A stretch of 64,000 nt of DNA from Anaerotignum faecicola (GTDB taxonomy: Bacteria > Bacillota > Clostridia > Lachnospirales > Anaerotignaceae), in NCBI GenBank assembly GCA_024460105.1, contig JANFXS010000004.1, positions 62,001 through 126,000 on the forward strand, given 5' to 3'. Numbering within the stretch: the stretch's first letter is position 1; every line of letters begins with the position of its first letter. Of the stretch, positions 17,773-27,021 are shown piece after piece. The position numbers and the translations under genes are program-made. Under the pieces are notes generated by a model that ran no database searches, was not told the origin of the DNA, and worked only from the letters and a program-made list of their open reading frames with translations.

Positions 17773-18489
17773 ATGAATAAAGAAAAAATATTGTATATTA
17801 TAAAAAAATATTCTTTGCTTTTATTTTACGTCATATGGTATCTTCCGTTTTTCCTATTCTTCAGATATTATGATACTATGGATTTACTTGAAAAAATGGG
17901 AGTCAACGGTAAAATTTTTGACATGCTCGTTTATTTATTTCTGCCGTTTTTCTTCATACTTTATTTCTTAACTCCTAAGCTTTGGAAATATTTCGGGCAG
18001 TTTGCGGGAAGGAAGATATTTTTAACCTTACTTATACTTTCTTTTATTATCCCCGTTAACCAGTTCAGCAGGGTCATGTATCTAAAACACTTTATTAAAA
18101 CTTATGAAAGCGCCGTTTCCTATATGCTCGAAAAAGACTACGGTTGGGATTACCAGTTGATTAAACTACCTTCTCAATATGATGTAATTTTCCGGCTCCC
18201 CGGCAGCGATTTATTCCCAAATTACGCATATTTTATGAGGGACGATAATTCCATAAAGATTTTCTTTGACAAAAAAGGACTTATTAAAAACAAAGGCTAC
18301 CTGTATACCATAGATTATTCAAATAAAGAACGGCCAATGTCTGCTTATATTTGGGACTTCGTCAATTCCGACTATGAAACTCAAAACGGAGGTTACTGGA
18401 CTTGGGAAGAATTTTATGACGATGATCTTCCTAACTATAATGACAAAACATGGGGCTACGGCGTCCTTCCCAACAGGCCGCCACGATGA
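17773..18489 (+). CDS. Tandem membrane protein, copy 3 (candidate immunity protein)
   Basis: 238 residues, nearly identical to copy 2 over residues 54-238. The loop at 34-41 reads DTMDLLEK where copy 2 has ETVYLLQE. It starts 750 bases after copy 2. The spacer after its stop repeats the inter-copy spacer (to about 18522), but the ribosome site there is altered and no fourth gene follows. Function as above: inferred, not recognised. Confidence 0.85.
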   Translation: MNKEKILYIIKKYSLLLFYVIWYLPFFLFFRYYDTMDLLEKMGVNGKIFDMLVYLFLPFFFILYFLTPKLWKYFGQFAGRKIFLTLLILSFIIPVNQFSRVMYLKHFIKTYESAVSYMLEKDYGWDYQLIKLPSQYDVIFRLPGSDLFPNYAYFMRDDNSIKIFFDKKGLIKNKGYLYTIDYSNKERPMSAYIWDFVNSDYETQNGGYWTWEEFYDDDLPNYNDKTWGYGVLPNRPPR

Positions 18490-18547
18490 TATGTTTCTTT
18501 AATTGCAAACGGGGAGTAAATACTACATATAAAACAGCAAACGGCAA

Positions 18548-19306
18548 TCATCCTACCAAACTTATCGCCAGCGGTGAAATGAGCCATATTATAAAAAGAT
18601 GCGCGGGGTAAAAAATATAGAACAGGTATTTAAATCCTTTCCCCTTTTCACCGTTATATTTTTCAAGCAGAATAAGAGAAGCGGCCGCAAACATTTGTAT
18701 CGGCATAAACTGTATGGACATTATACATAAAGATATTAACGAGCTTAACCAATAATATGTTTTATTTCGGCCAAAAAGATACATAGACGCTATAAGAAGA
18801 ATTCCGCCAAAACCTCCGTCCGAAAATGTGGAAACCGCCGCCGCCGCGCTTACTGTTAAGGCAGTTAAAACAATCCGACATGTTTTATTTTCATTTTTTT
18901 GACTTATTTTTTCTAAAGCCCACATCATTATAACGGCAATAATAAAAGTCCAAATTACATTCTGGCTGGACGGATCGAATATCCCGGCTCCCCTTACAAG
19001 GTCGTATGGTATTTCGGATATAACCGCAAATATAAAGAGCCTCTTCAAATACATTTTCAGGTTTTTTGTTTTTCTGAAACCTTCAACCGTCATAAATGCA
19101 AAAATCGGAAACGCCAACCGCCCTATAATCCGAAGAACCAAATATACAAAATACAAAGCCTTTGCTTTAGCAGGAATTAAATCCCCCATTATGTTAACGC
19201 CGTCGACAATGCATGCGTCCATATAAAGCGGATATATTATAAACGCCCCTATATGATCCAAAAGCATGGATATAAGCGCAATTATTTTTATTTTGTTCCT
19301 GTCCAT
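18548..19306 (-). CDS. TraX family membrane protein
   Basis: The 252-residue multi-pass membrane protein has the TraX pattern: KIIALISMLLDHIGAF at the start, GRLAFPIFAFMTVEGF..TKN, and RLFIFAVISEIPYDL. TraX was named for F-pilin acetylation, and chromosomal Firmicutes homologues are presumed acyltransferase-like. ATG 19306 is chosen because GGGGGA lies ahead of it. It converges with the tandem array, 58 bases from its last gene. The role here is unknown. Confidence 0.85.
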   Translation of the reverse strand: MDRNKIKIIALISMLLDHIGAFIIYPLYMDACIVDGVNIMGDLIPAKAKALYFVYLVLRIIGRLAFPIFAFMTVEGFRKTKNLKMYLKRLFIFAVISEIPYDLVRGAGIFDPSSQNVIWTFIIAVIMMWALEKISQKNENKTCRIVLTALTVSAAAAVSTFSDGGFGGILLIASMYLFGRNKTYYWLSSLISLCIMSIQFMPIQMFAAASLILLEKYNGEKGKGFKYLFYIFYPAHLFIIWLISPLAISLVG

Positions 19307-19800
19307 TCCTGTTTGTCCCCCCAAACGCGGCGTTCAGTTTAAGAACCCACCGCGCCGCATTAATATAAAGCATCCTGCCTTGCCGCAAATATACGACGCT
19401 CCGCATTATTTTTAAGCATACCAAAAATCAATATCATAACCGTGCGGTCGATTTATCACGGACTGTTTGCATACGTCTTGATATAAGTTAAGTTATGCGT
19501 TCCGTACAAATGTCACATTATATTTTATCATTCATAGAAAATTCAGGAGCATACAATGCGGCATGCCGATTTAGGATCTCCCGTATATTTACCTTGAAAT
19601 TTCAAGTTCCGGTGTTCCAAGCCCCCTAAATATACATGATGAAAAGTATTATGATAAAATTTCAGGCGCAAACCGTTTTAAATTCACAGCCACCCAGCGT
19701 TTCCACAGAAAATTTCGGAGAGCGGCTTTGCAGAACATACAAATTCCCCGGTTTAACACTATACTGTTAAAAGCATAAGCCGCCATACAAACAGAAAATA
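19307..19800. other. Intergenic region, nothing recognised
   Basis: About 490 bases between TraX and glycerate kinase. No gene, repeat of the MITE family or clear terminator was seen. Confidence 0.5.
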
Positions 19801-20934
19801 TCAGCGTCCAAACAGCCTTACAAGCTGATCCACAGTAAACGAAAGGTTATCTTCCGCCCTTTCCTTTTCCATAGCTTCTTCAAGCGTCATAGGGCCGTTT
19901 GAAATGCTGAAAACAGCGTCTATTCCGAATCCGTTACATTCGGCGCTGTCAATGGACGCGCTTCCCGCAACGGCTATGGTTTTCAACCCGTATTTTTTAG
20001 CCCGCTTTGCCGCTCCTATGGGAGCCTTTCCCATAGCGGTTTGAAAATCTATCCGTCCTTCCCCTGTTATCAGGCAGTCGGCTCCGTCGAGCTCACGGTC
20101 TATATTTATAAGATCCAGTATAAGCTCTATGCCTTTTGAAAGCCTGCCGTTTAGATACGACGCGAACGCAAAACCCAGGCCGCCCGCCGCTCCCGAACCG
20201 GGAAGATAAGAAAAATCCTTTCCTAAGGCTTTTTTTGTTAAATCGGCAAAATGCGCCAAATTACTGTCAAGAAGCTCAACAGTCCGCGAGTCCGCGCCCT
20301 TTTGCGGGCCGTAAACGGCCGACGCGCCTTCCGGGCCGCACAGAGGATTTGTAACGTCGCACGCTATATTGAAAGTACATTCCTTAACAACAGGATTAAT
20401 CCCCGATACGTCTATACTTTCAATATCGCCCAAAGCGCCGCCGCCGAAGGGTATTTCTTTCCCGTTTTTATCGGCAAATCTGGCTCCGAGGGCCTGAAGC
20501 ATTCCGCACCCGCCGTCGTTTGTCGCGCTCCCGCCTATGCCTATTATAAAACTGCGGCATCCCTTTTCGGCGGCGGCAAGTATCGTTTCGCCCACTCCGT
20601 AGGAAGTAGCCCTCAGCGGATCAAGTTCATCTTCTTTAACAAGGGTAATTCCCGCGGCGGACGCCATTTCCATAACGCATGTCGCGCCGCCGTCAACAAC
20701 AAGGAAACGGCTTTCCACAGCGCCGCCCAGAGGTCCCGTTACGGATGTTGTGCAAATTTCGCCGTCCATGCCTTCGGCAAGCGTTTCCACAGTGCCTTCT
20801 CCGCCGTCGGCAATGGGCATTACCGTTACTTCCGCATCGGGAAACGCCCTTAATATCCCCCTTTTCGCGGCGTTCCCAGCCTGCATTGAAGTGAGGCTCC
20901 CCTTATATGAATCTATCGCACATACAAATTTCAT
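19801..20934 (-). CDS. glxK: Glycerate kinase (GlxK/GarK family)
   Basis: The 377-residue protein begins MKFVCAIDSYKGSLTS and has PIADGGEGTVETL, GIGGSATNDGGCGMLQALG and LITGEGRIDFQT, all hallmarks of type 1 glycerate kinase. The enzyme phosphorylates glycerate with ATP, usually to 2-phosphoglycerate in this family, for entry into glycolysis. GGGGGA precedes the start. It stands alone and its physiological partner is not visible in the window. Confidence 0.93.
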   Translation of the reverse strand: MKFVCAIDSYKGSLTSMQAGNAAKRGILRAFPDAEVTVMPIADGGEGTVETLAEGMDGEICTTSVTGPLGGAVESRFLVVDGGATCVMEMASAAGITLVKEDELDPLRATSYGVGETILAAAEKGCRSFIIGIGGSATNDGGCGMLQALGARFADKNGKEIPFGGGALGDIESIDVSGINPVVKECTFNIACDVTNPLCGPEGASAVYGPQKGADSRTVELLDSNLAHFADLTKKALGKDFSYLPGSGAAGGLGFAFASYLNGRLSKGIELILDLINIDRELDGADCLITGEGRIDFQTAMGKAPIGAAKRAKKYGLKTIAVAGSASIDSAECNGFGIDAVFSISNGPMTLEEAMEKERAEDNLSFTVDQLVRLFGR

Positions 20935-21000
20935 GTTTTTCCCCCTTTATATTTACTTACATAAAAAGCGGTTTTTTATTTTAAACGCCAAAATCGCTTA

Positions 21001-21272
21001 GATTTAAAAAGGCGCGCGCGTCTCTCATAAGGAAAATTTTTTGCACTTCGGCGGTTCAATGCCTGCCGAGGGGTCCCTCTGTGCCTGCGCGTATGCATCT
21101 TAAACGGCAAAAAATTCTTTCCTTGCTATGACGGATGGTTTTTAACCGGCAATAACGGCGTAATAGCAAAGCAAATACGAACAGGCTCGGCGGACTCTTA
21201 TCCATACTGCTTTAATGCGGCTTTCGAACCTCTTTCAGCCGCTTAAAACCGCGCATGCCTTTGTTGATTGCA
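21001..21272 (+). mobile_element. Degenerate MITE-like element upstream of the hem operon
   Basis: It starts after TA (20999-21000) with GATTTAAAAAGGCGCGCGCG and ends near CCGCTTAAAACCGCGCATGC. It keeps the hairpin blocks ATAAGGAAAATTTTTTGC and CAAAAAATTCTTTCCTTGC and a worn core GCGTAATAGCAAAGCAAATA. Length is about 272 bp. It is diverged, but the order of blocks is that of full copies. Confidence 0.6.
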
Positions 21273-21509
21273 TAACCCGCATAAATTAACATAGTCTTAG
21301 GCCGCCAAATCAGTACCATTTTAACCGACGTATTCCCTGCGAACTTGTGCGGGCACGATCCGCCGAAAATCCCGCTGTTATGTCCATATATGCCGCCTGA
21401 CGGCAAAAAACGCCATGATTTACCGAATATACGCCGACGCGAACCGTCCTTAAACTTTTACGTATTATACCCGTTATAATACCACTTTGCGCCGCGATGT
21501 TCAATTCCC

Positions 21510-21538
21510 TTGACAAAGAAAACATGCCAATCTACTAT
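21510..21538 (+). promoter_or_regulatory. Probable promoter of the hem operon
   Basis: TTGACA (21510-21515), a 17-base spacer and TACTAT (21533-21538). Transcription would start just before the AAGGAGAG site, giving a leader of under 20 bases and leaving no room for a cobalamin riboswitch, none of which was seen. Confidence 0.55.
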
Positions 21539-21562
21539 ATAAATATAAGGAGAGTAAAAAAT

Positions 21563-22699
21563 ATGTATACAATAAGCATAAGCCATAAAACGTCGCCCCT
21601 TGAAATACGCCGCGCCTTTGCTTTTACGGCGCTGGAAAGGGAAAACTTTATAAAATCCGCATTGGACGGCGGATATGCCGACGGGTGCGTGCTTTTAAGC
21701 ACATGCAACCGTTTAGAAATATATTTTACAGGCGGCGTTTCGGTTCGCGGCATGGAAGAGCTTCTGTGCCGTTTCAAAAACGCTGATATAAACGGCGCAA
21801 TAAAATATTTCAATATTTTCAGCGGGGATCAGGCGGTGCGCCACCTTTTCAAAGTTGCCTGCGGCATAGACAGTATGGTTATGGGCGAAGATGAAATACT
21901 CGGACAGGTTAAAGACGCTTTTGCGGCTTCTCTTGAAATATCCGCAACTTCCTACGCTTTAAACACTGTATTCAGAAACGCCGTTGCGGCGGCAAAAAAA
22001 ATCAAAACATGCACAGGCATATCAAAAACGCCCGTTTCGATAGGCACCCTGACGGCAAACGCCGTTTTCGGCATTAATAAGCCTGTGAAAAACGTACTTA
22101 TAATAGGCATAAGCGGAAAAATGGGCACAATAGCCGCCAAAAACCTGCTTTCAAAGGAAAATATAAATATTGTGGGCACAATACGCCGACATAACGCAAG
22201 CCTTCCCGAAACTTATTTCAAAAGGCTCAAATACGTCGATTACGACAGCCGTTTTTTGTATATGGACAATTCAGACGTGATAATAAGCGCGACGTCAAGC
22301 CCGCACTATACCGTAACGGCCGACGAATATTTAAAAAATACGTCGGCGGGAAAGACGCGTCTTTTAATCGATCTTGCCGTGCCCAACGACATAGATCCCT
22401 CGCTTGCCGAAGCTGAAGGAGTCACGCTTTACAATATAGACTATTTTGAAACCCTTTCAAAAGGGAACAATATATTAAAGCGGCGGGAAGCCGAAACGGC
22501 GGAAGAAATGCTTGAAACGCTTGCCGACGAAACCATAAAAGAACTGGCGTTTCACGAATTTCTGCCGCAGATTCCCAAAATCAAAGAATATATAAACAAA
22601 ACAAAAATCGAAAATATATTCTATAAAATGAGGAAGGAATTGACTGCCGAGGAAATGCGCGCCGTTATACGCGCCTTTGAAAAAATTACGAAAGGGTGA
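21563..22699 (+). CDS. hemA: Glutamyl-tRNA reductase
   Basis: The 378-residue protein has the catalytic-cysteine motif LLSTCNRLEIY, the GEDEILGQVKDA block, and an NADPH domain beginning NVLIIGISGKMG. It reduces glutamyl-tRNA to glutamate-1-semialdehyde, the first committed step of C5 tetrapyrrole synthesis. The typical C-terminal dimerisation domain is present but short. ATG 21563 follows AAGGAGAG. It heads an operon with precorrin-2 dehydrogenase, the hemC fusion, hemB and, after an inserted repeat, hemL. Confidence 0.94.
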   Translation: MYTISISHKTSPLEIRRAFAFTALERENFIKSALDGGYADGCVLLSTCNRLEIYFTGGVSVRGMEELLCRFKNADINGAIKYFNIFSGDQAVRHLFKVACGIDSMVMGEDEILGQVKDAFAASLEISATSYALNTVFRNAVAAAKKIKTCTGISKTPVSIGTLTANAVFGINKPVKNVLIIGISGKMGTIAAKNLLSKENINIVGTIRRHNASLPETYFKRLKYVDYDSRFLYMDNSDVIISATSSPHYTVTADEYLKNTSAGKTRLLIDLAVPNDIDPSLAEAEGVTLYNIDYFETLSKGNNILKRREAETAEEMLETLADETIKELAFHEFLPQIPKIKEYINKTKIENIFYKMRKELTAEEMRAVIRAFEKITKG

Positions 22700-22703
22700 T
22701 ATT

Positions 22704-23318
22704 ATGGCATATTTCCCGTTTTTTATAGATATAGCCGATAAACCGTGCGTTATATTCGGCGGCGGTAACGTGGCGATGCGCAAGGTTTTGAAACTTATCG
22801 GTTTCGGCTGCCGTATAACGGTGGTGGCCCCCGATGTGTGCGGCGGCATACGCTCTGCCGAAGGCGTAAATATTATAACCGACGAATTTAAAACCGAATA
22901 TGCCGAAGGGGCTTTTATGGTTATAGCGGCCACGGACGATCCCGCCGTAAATACGGCCGTGTCGCATTTTTGCCGTAAAAAGGGCATACTTGTAAATGTT
23001 GTCGACGTAAAGGAGGAATGTTCCTTCCTCTTCCCGGCCCTTTTTAACGACGGCCCCATTACGGCGGGTATTTCAACATCTGGAGAAAGCCCCCAGACGG
23101 CTAAGGCGGTGCGCCGGATAATCGAAAAAAGCGTACCCGCCTATATGGGAGATATCGCCGAAACCCTCGGCGGCCTACGCGAAGAAATAAAAAGCGGCAT
23201 ACCGTGCCAAAAAACACGTGAAAAAGTTTTTGCCGCCCTTTTCGACGCAATGGACAAAAACGGCGGCAAGATAAGCGGCGAAGAAATTAAAAATATAATA
23301 AGGCAGGTTGGAAAATGA
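22704..23318 (+). CDS. Precorrin-2 dehydrogenase / siroheme synthase N-terminal type
   Basis: The 204-residue protein has the NAD-binding start PCVIFGGGNVAMRKVL and ISTSGESPQTAKAVRR, the CysG-N/Met8p/SirC pattern. It oxidises precorrin-2 to sirohydrochlorin and may also insert metal. It starts four bases after hemA and its last bases overlap the next gene (ATGA), so translation is coupled. Its place next to the SUMT domain of the fusion protein points to siroheme or cobalamin as the product. Confidence 0.9.
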   Translation: MAYFPFFIDIADKPCVIFGGGNVAMRKVLKLIGFGCRITVVAPDVCGGIRSAEGVNIITDEFKTEYAEGAFMVIAATDDPAVNTAVSHFCRKKGILVNVVDVKEECSFLFPALFNDGPITAGISTSGESPQTAKAVRRIIEKSVPAYMGDIAETLGGLREEIKSGIPCQKTREKVFAALFDAMDKNGGKISGEEIKNIIRQVGK

Positions 23319-25654
23319 AGATACGCATTGGCACAAGGACAAGCGCACTGGCTTTAAAACAAACCGAAATAGTAATAGATGAAATTAAAAAAAGATTCCC
23401 GTCGGCCGAATGTGAAATTGTGGGCATATCGACAAAAGGCGATAAGATACTTGACAAACCCGTGCTTGAATTCGGCGGCAAAGGCGTTTTTGTGGAAGAA
23501 ATAGAAAACGCGCTCAAAAGCGGCGAAATAGATATAGCCGTACACAGCGGAAAAGATCTGCCGGCGGAAATCGGGGAAGGCCTCGGTATTATCGCTACGC
23601 CGCAAAGGGGCGAACCGGGCGACGCGCTTATCGCTCTTAAAGGTACAAAAAACATTTCGAAAATAGGCACGGGAAGCCTAAGGCGGATCTCCCTCGGACG
23701 CCGAATGTTTCCGAATGCGGAGTTTATACCAATACGCGGAAATATACAGACGCGGCTTAAAAAACTCGAAACGGGAGAGGTTGACGCCGTTATACTGGCA
23801 TGCGCGGGCATTTCCCGCATGGGCATAGACGGCGGAAAATACAGTATCGAAAAACTTGACGTTTCGCGTTTTGTACCGGCGGCGGCGCAGGGGATAATCG
23901 CCGTAGAAGGCAGGACCGAAGGCGTTGTTTATGAAACCGTTTCCGCCATAAGCCACTATGAAACAAACGTATGCTTTAATACGGAAAGGGAAATTTTAAG
24001 GCTTCTTGGGGCGGACTGCCATGCGGCGGCAGGCGTGCATGCCGTTACCGAAGGGGAAAACATAACCGTAAACGCCTTTTACGGCGAAAGCGGCGTAATC
24101 ACCGTAAGCGGCAAGGCCGAAAATATCCGCGGCCTGGCGGAAAAAACCGTTTTGCGCATCAAAAACGCACTTGGAGGAAAAAGCGTTGAAAAAACAGGCG
24201 TTACGAAAAAAGTATATATAACCGGGGCGGGATGCGGCGACAGCTCGCTTATAACAGCCCGCGCTTTAGAGCTTATCGGGGAATGCGACGCTTTAATATA
24301 CGACAGCCTTCTCGACGAAAACCTCCTTAACATGACAAAGGAAGGCTGTCGCATTATATTCGCCGGCAAACGCGCCGGCAGTCGCCACATGAAACAGGAA
24401 GAAATAAACTCCCTTATAATAAGCGAAGCCGAAAAGGGCGGCTCCGTAGTGCGCCTTAAAGGCGGCGATCCGTTTATATTCGGCCGTGGCGGCGAAGAAG
24501 CCGAAGCGCTTTTGAAAGCTGGCATACCTTTTGAAGTTGTGCCGGGCGTTTCAAGCTCGTCGGCCGCGGCGCTTTTTGCGGGGATACCCGTTACCCACAG
24601 GGGTATAAGCAGAAGCTTTACCGTTGTGACAGGGCATACCCTTGACAATTCCGACGGCGAAGATTTCAAAACCCTTGCGGAGCTTAACGGCACGCTCATA
24701 TTCCTGATGGGGCTTAAAAATTTAAGCCGTATATCCGAAAAGCTGATTGAAAACGGCAAAAACCCGCGGACTCCCGCCGCCGTAATAAGCGGGGCGTACA
24801 CCCCTCATGCATCGGTTATACGCGGCGAGCTTTGCTCCATAGCCGAAAAAGCGGATAAAGCCGCATTAAAGCCGCCCGCCGTAATAGTTGTGGGAGAAGT
24901 CTGCCGTTTCGATTTTTCACAGCGCCGCTATCCCCCTTTAAGCGGAGTTACGGTAGCCGTTACGGGAACGCCGTCTTTTGCTTCAAAGCTTTCCGAAAAG
25001 CTAAAAAAATCCGGGGCGTATGTATTCAACGCATGCCGCATAGAAATTGAAGCGTTTAAAAACAACGCTCCCTTTGACAACGCCCTTAACAATATATGTT
25101 CCTATTCCTGCATTGCATTTACATCGCCGAACGGCGTAAATGTGTTTTTTAACCGTTTTTTTGAGCTTGGTTTTGACATACGCGCCCTCGGCGGCGTTAA
25201 ATTTGCGGCTATAGGAAGCGGAACGGCCGAACGTTTAAGGGAATACGGCATAAACGCGGATTTGATCCCCGCGGAATATACTTCGGAAAGCCTCGGCGTC
25301 CTACTTGCCGAAAAATTCGGAGAAAACGAAAAAATACTTATACCGAGGGCGGAAGGCGGAAGCCGCAGCCTGATAAAACCGCTTAAAAATTATGATGAAA
25401 TAATAGTATATTCCCTTAAAGCAGTTAAAACGGACTTTAACCGAAAAACCGATTTTGTGGTATTTGCAAGCCAAAGCGGCGTTAAATCATATTTTGAAAA
25501 CGGCGGCGTCATAGAAAAAGGGGTTAAGGCCGTCGCTATAGGCCCCGTTACGGCAAAAGCTTTGGAAAATATGGGCGTGCATGGCTTTTTGACTGCCGAC
25601 AGATACACGGCGGACGGCGTTGCGGAAAAAATAATTTCAGAGGTGAGAAAATGA
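23315..25654 (+). CDS. hemC: Trifunctional HemC-CobA-HemD fusion (hydroxymethylbilane synthase, uroporphyrinogen-III methyltransferase, uroporphyrinogen-III synthase)
   Basis: 779 residues in three domains. Residues 1-~290 are HemC: IRIGTRTSALALKQ, AVHSGKDLP with the catalytic Asp, and LGADCHAAAG with the dipyrromethane-cofactor Cys. Residues ~296-535 are SUMT/CobA: VYITGAGCGDSSLIT, RLKGGDPFIFGRGGEE and PVTHRGISRS. Residues ~540-779 are HemD-like, weakly conserved as usual, with FTSPNGVNVFF and AIGPVTAKAL. Together they take porphobilinogen to precorrin-2, apart from SAM supply. CobA-HemD fusions are common in Clostridia; the added HemC is less usual. The start overlaps the previous stop, and the stop overlaps the hemB start. 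Confidence 0.93.
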   Translation: MKIRIGTRTSALALKQTEIVIDEIKKRFPSAECEIVGISTKGDKILDKPVLEFGGKGVFVEEIENALKSGEIDIAVHSGKDLPAEIGEGLGIIATPQRGEPGDALIALKGTKNISKIGTGSLRRISLGRRMFPNAEFIPIRGNIQTRLKKLETGEVDAVILACAGISRMGIDGGKYSIEKLDVSRFVPAAAQGIIAVEGRTEGVVYETVSAISHYETNVCFNTEREILRLLGADCHAAAGVHAVTEGENITVNAFYGESGVITVSGKAENIRGLAEKTVLRIKNALGGKSVEKTGVTKKVYITGAGCGDSSLITARALELIGECDALIYDSLLDENLLNMTKEGCRIIFAGKRAGSRHMKQEEINSLIISEAEKGGSVVRLKGGDPFIFGRGGEEAEALLKAGIPFEVVPGVSSSSAAALFAGIPVTHRGISRSFTVVTGHTLDNSDGEDFKTLAELNGTLIFLMGLKNLSRISEKLIENGKNPRTPAAVISGAYTPHASVIRGELCSIAEKADKAALKPPAVIVVGEVCRFDFSQRRYPPLSGVTVAVTGTPSFASKLSEKLKKSGAYVFNACRIEIEAFKNNAPFDNALNNICSYSCIAFTSPNGVNVFFNRFFELGFDIRALGGVKFAAIGSGTAERLREYGINADLIPAEYTSESLGVLLAEKFGENEKILIPRAEGGSRSLIKPLKNYDEIIVYSLKAVKTDFNRKTDFVVFASQSGVKSYFENGGVIEKGVKAVAIGPVTAKALENMGVHGFLTADRYTADGVAEKIISEVRK

Positions 25655-26622
25655 AAAGATTCAGACGTTTAAGGTCTACCGGGCAAATGCGCGACCTTTT
25701 AAGCGAAACAACCCTTTCCCCAAAGGATTTTATATATCCTATATTTATTGAAGAAGGCGAAAACATAAAAACGCCGGTACAATCCATGCCGGGAATATTC
25801 AGGTATTCCTTGGATATGCTGCCGCCGCTTCTTGAGGAAATAGGAGAAAGCGGCATAAGCGGCGCGCTTGTTTTCGGCATACCGAAACACAAGGACGAAG
25901 CCGCAAGCGAAGCGTATAACCCGAAAGGCATAGCTCAGGAGGCAGTAAGGCTTATTAAAAAAAGCCTGCCGGATTTGATAACAATAGCCGACGTATGTTT
26001 ATGCGAATATACAAGCCACGGCCATTGCGGAATGGTGTGCGGCCATGAAGTTTTAAACGACGAGACTTTGCCGCTCCTTTCAAAAATGGCGGTAAGCCTT
26101 GCTCAGGCAGGAGCCGACGTTATAGCCCCGTCGGATATGATGGACGGCAGGGTATCGGCAATACGCGCCGCCCTTGACGAAAACGGATTTAAAAACATAC
26201 CGATTATGAGTTACAGCGCAAAATACGCCTCGGCTTATTACGGGCCGTTCCGCGACGCGGCCGACTCGGCGCCTTCCTTCGGTGACAGGAAAACATATCA
26301 GATGGATTTCAGAAACGGCGGCGAGGCCATAAGGGAAATAGCCGACGACATAGAGGAAGGGTGCGACATTATAATGGTTAAGCCCGCCCTTGCGTATCTT
26401 GACATTATACGGCGCGCCCATGAGGAATTTAATATGCCGCTTGCGGCCTACAACGTAAGCGGGGAATATTCCATGGTTAAAGCGGCGGCTTTAAACGGCT
26501 GGATAGACGAAAGACGCATTGTAACTGAAAACCTTACGGCCATAAAACGTGCGGGGGCAAAAATTATAATAACATACCATGCCCTTGACATGGCAAGGTG
26601 GCTTAAAGAAGGGAATTTATAA
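25651..26622 (+). CDS. hemB: Delta-aminolevulinic acid dehydratase (porphobilinogen synthase)
   Basis: The 323-residue protein has the zinc-site cysteines in DVCLCEYTSHGHCGMVCG, PSDMMDGRV, and the Schiff-base lysines in MSYSAKYASAYYGPFRDA and IMVKPALAYLDI. It condenses two aminolevulinates to porphobilinogen. ATG overlaps the stop of the hemC fusion by four bases. The three-cysteine zinc motif marks it as the zinc-dependent type. A MITE-like element begins 34 bases after its stop and separates it from hemL. Confidence 0.95.
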   Translation: MKRFRRLRSTGQMRDLLSETTLSPKDFIYPIFIEEGENIKTPVQSMPGIFRYSLDMLPPLLEEIGESGISGALVFGIPKHKDEAASEAYNPKGIAQEAVRLIKKSLPDLITIADVCLCEYTSHGHCGMVCGHEVLNDETLPLLSKMAVSLAQAGADVIAPSDMMDGRVSAIRAALDENGFKNIPIMSYSAKYASAYYGPFRDAADSAPSFGDRKTYQMDFRNGGEAIREIADDIEEGCDIIMVKPALAYLDIIRRAHEEFNMPLAAYNVSGEYSMVKAAALNGWIDERRIVTENLTAIKRAGAKIIITYHALDMARWLKEGNL

Positions 26623-26655
26623 GGATATTTCAAAAAAATATATAATTTTATTATA

Positions 26656-26931
26656 GCTTCGCTTTACAGGGACACACATGTCCCACATGTAAAATTTTCC
26701 GAATTCCGGCGTTGCATACGTTTGCCATATGATTCCGCTGTGTCGGCGCACATGCGCCTTTAACTTCAAAAAATTTTTTCCTTGTGGGGCCAAAGAGTTT
26801 TAAGCGGCGGCAGCGGCGTAAGAGCAAGGCAAAGGCAAAGCGGACGCCGCGAACCCTGCGGCAATCGGCTTTAACACGGCTATTGAGCCGCTTCCGCCGC
26901 TTAAAACCGTATGTTCCCTTTAAACCGAAGC
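26656..26931 (+). mobile_element. MITE-like element inserted between hemB and hemL
   Basis: A 276-bp full-length copy. The left end GCTTCGCTTTACAGGGACAC follows TA (26654-26655). The right end CCCTTTAAACCGAAGC precedes TA (26932-26933). The internal hairpin arms AAGCGGCGGCAGCGGC and GCCGCTTCCGCCGCTT pair with one mismatch. It lies inside the hem operon, where its hairpins could act as a terminator or processing site. Confidence 0.9.
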
Positions 26932-27021
26932 TATAAACCGTTAACTGCTAACCGAAACTGCCGTTTCGTTATGCTGAAAATTATAATATATAAATTTTTT
27001 AATATTTTGCGGAGGGGAAAA

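Larger units (their letters stand above)
16273..18522 (+). repeat. Threefold direct tandem repeat, 750-bp unit
   Basis: Units begin at 16273, 17023 and 17773. Each contains one membrane-protein gene plus the ~33-66-base spacer with ribosome site. Equal spacing with no length change shows duplication by unequal crossing-over. Units 2 and 3 are closest; unit 1 is more diverged. Confidence 0.93.

Noticed and set aside
20251-20853. 200-codon plus-strand frame opposite glycerate kinase
   Set aside because: Antisense to a well-supported kinase gene with all family motifs.
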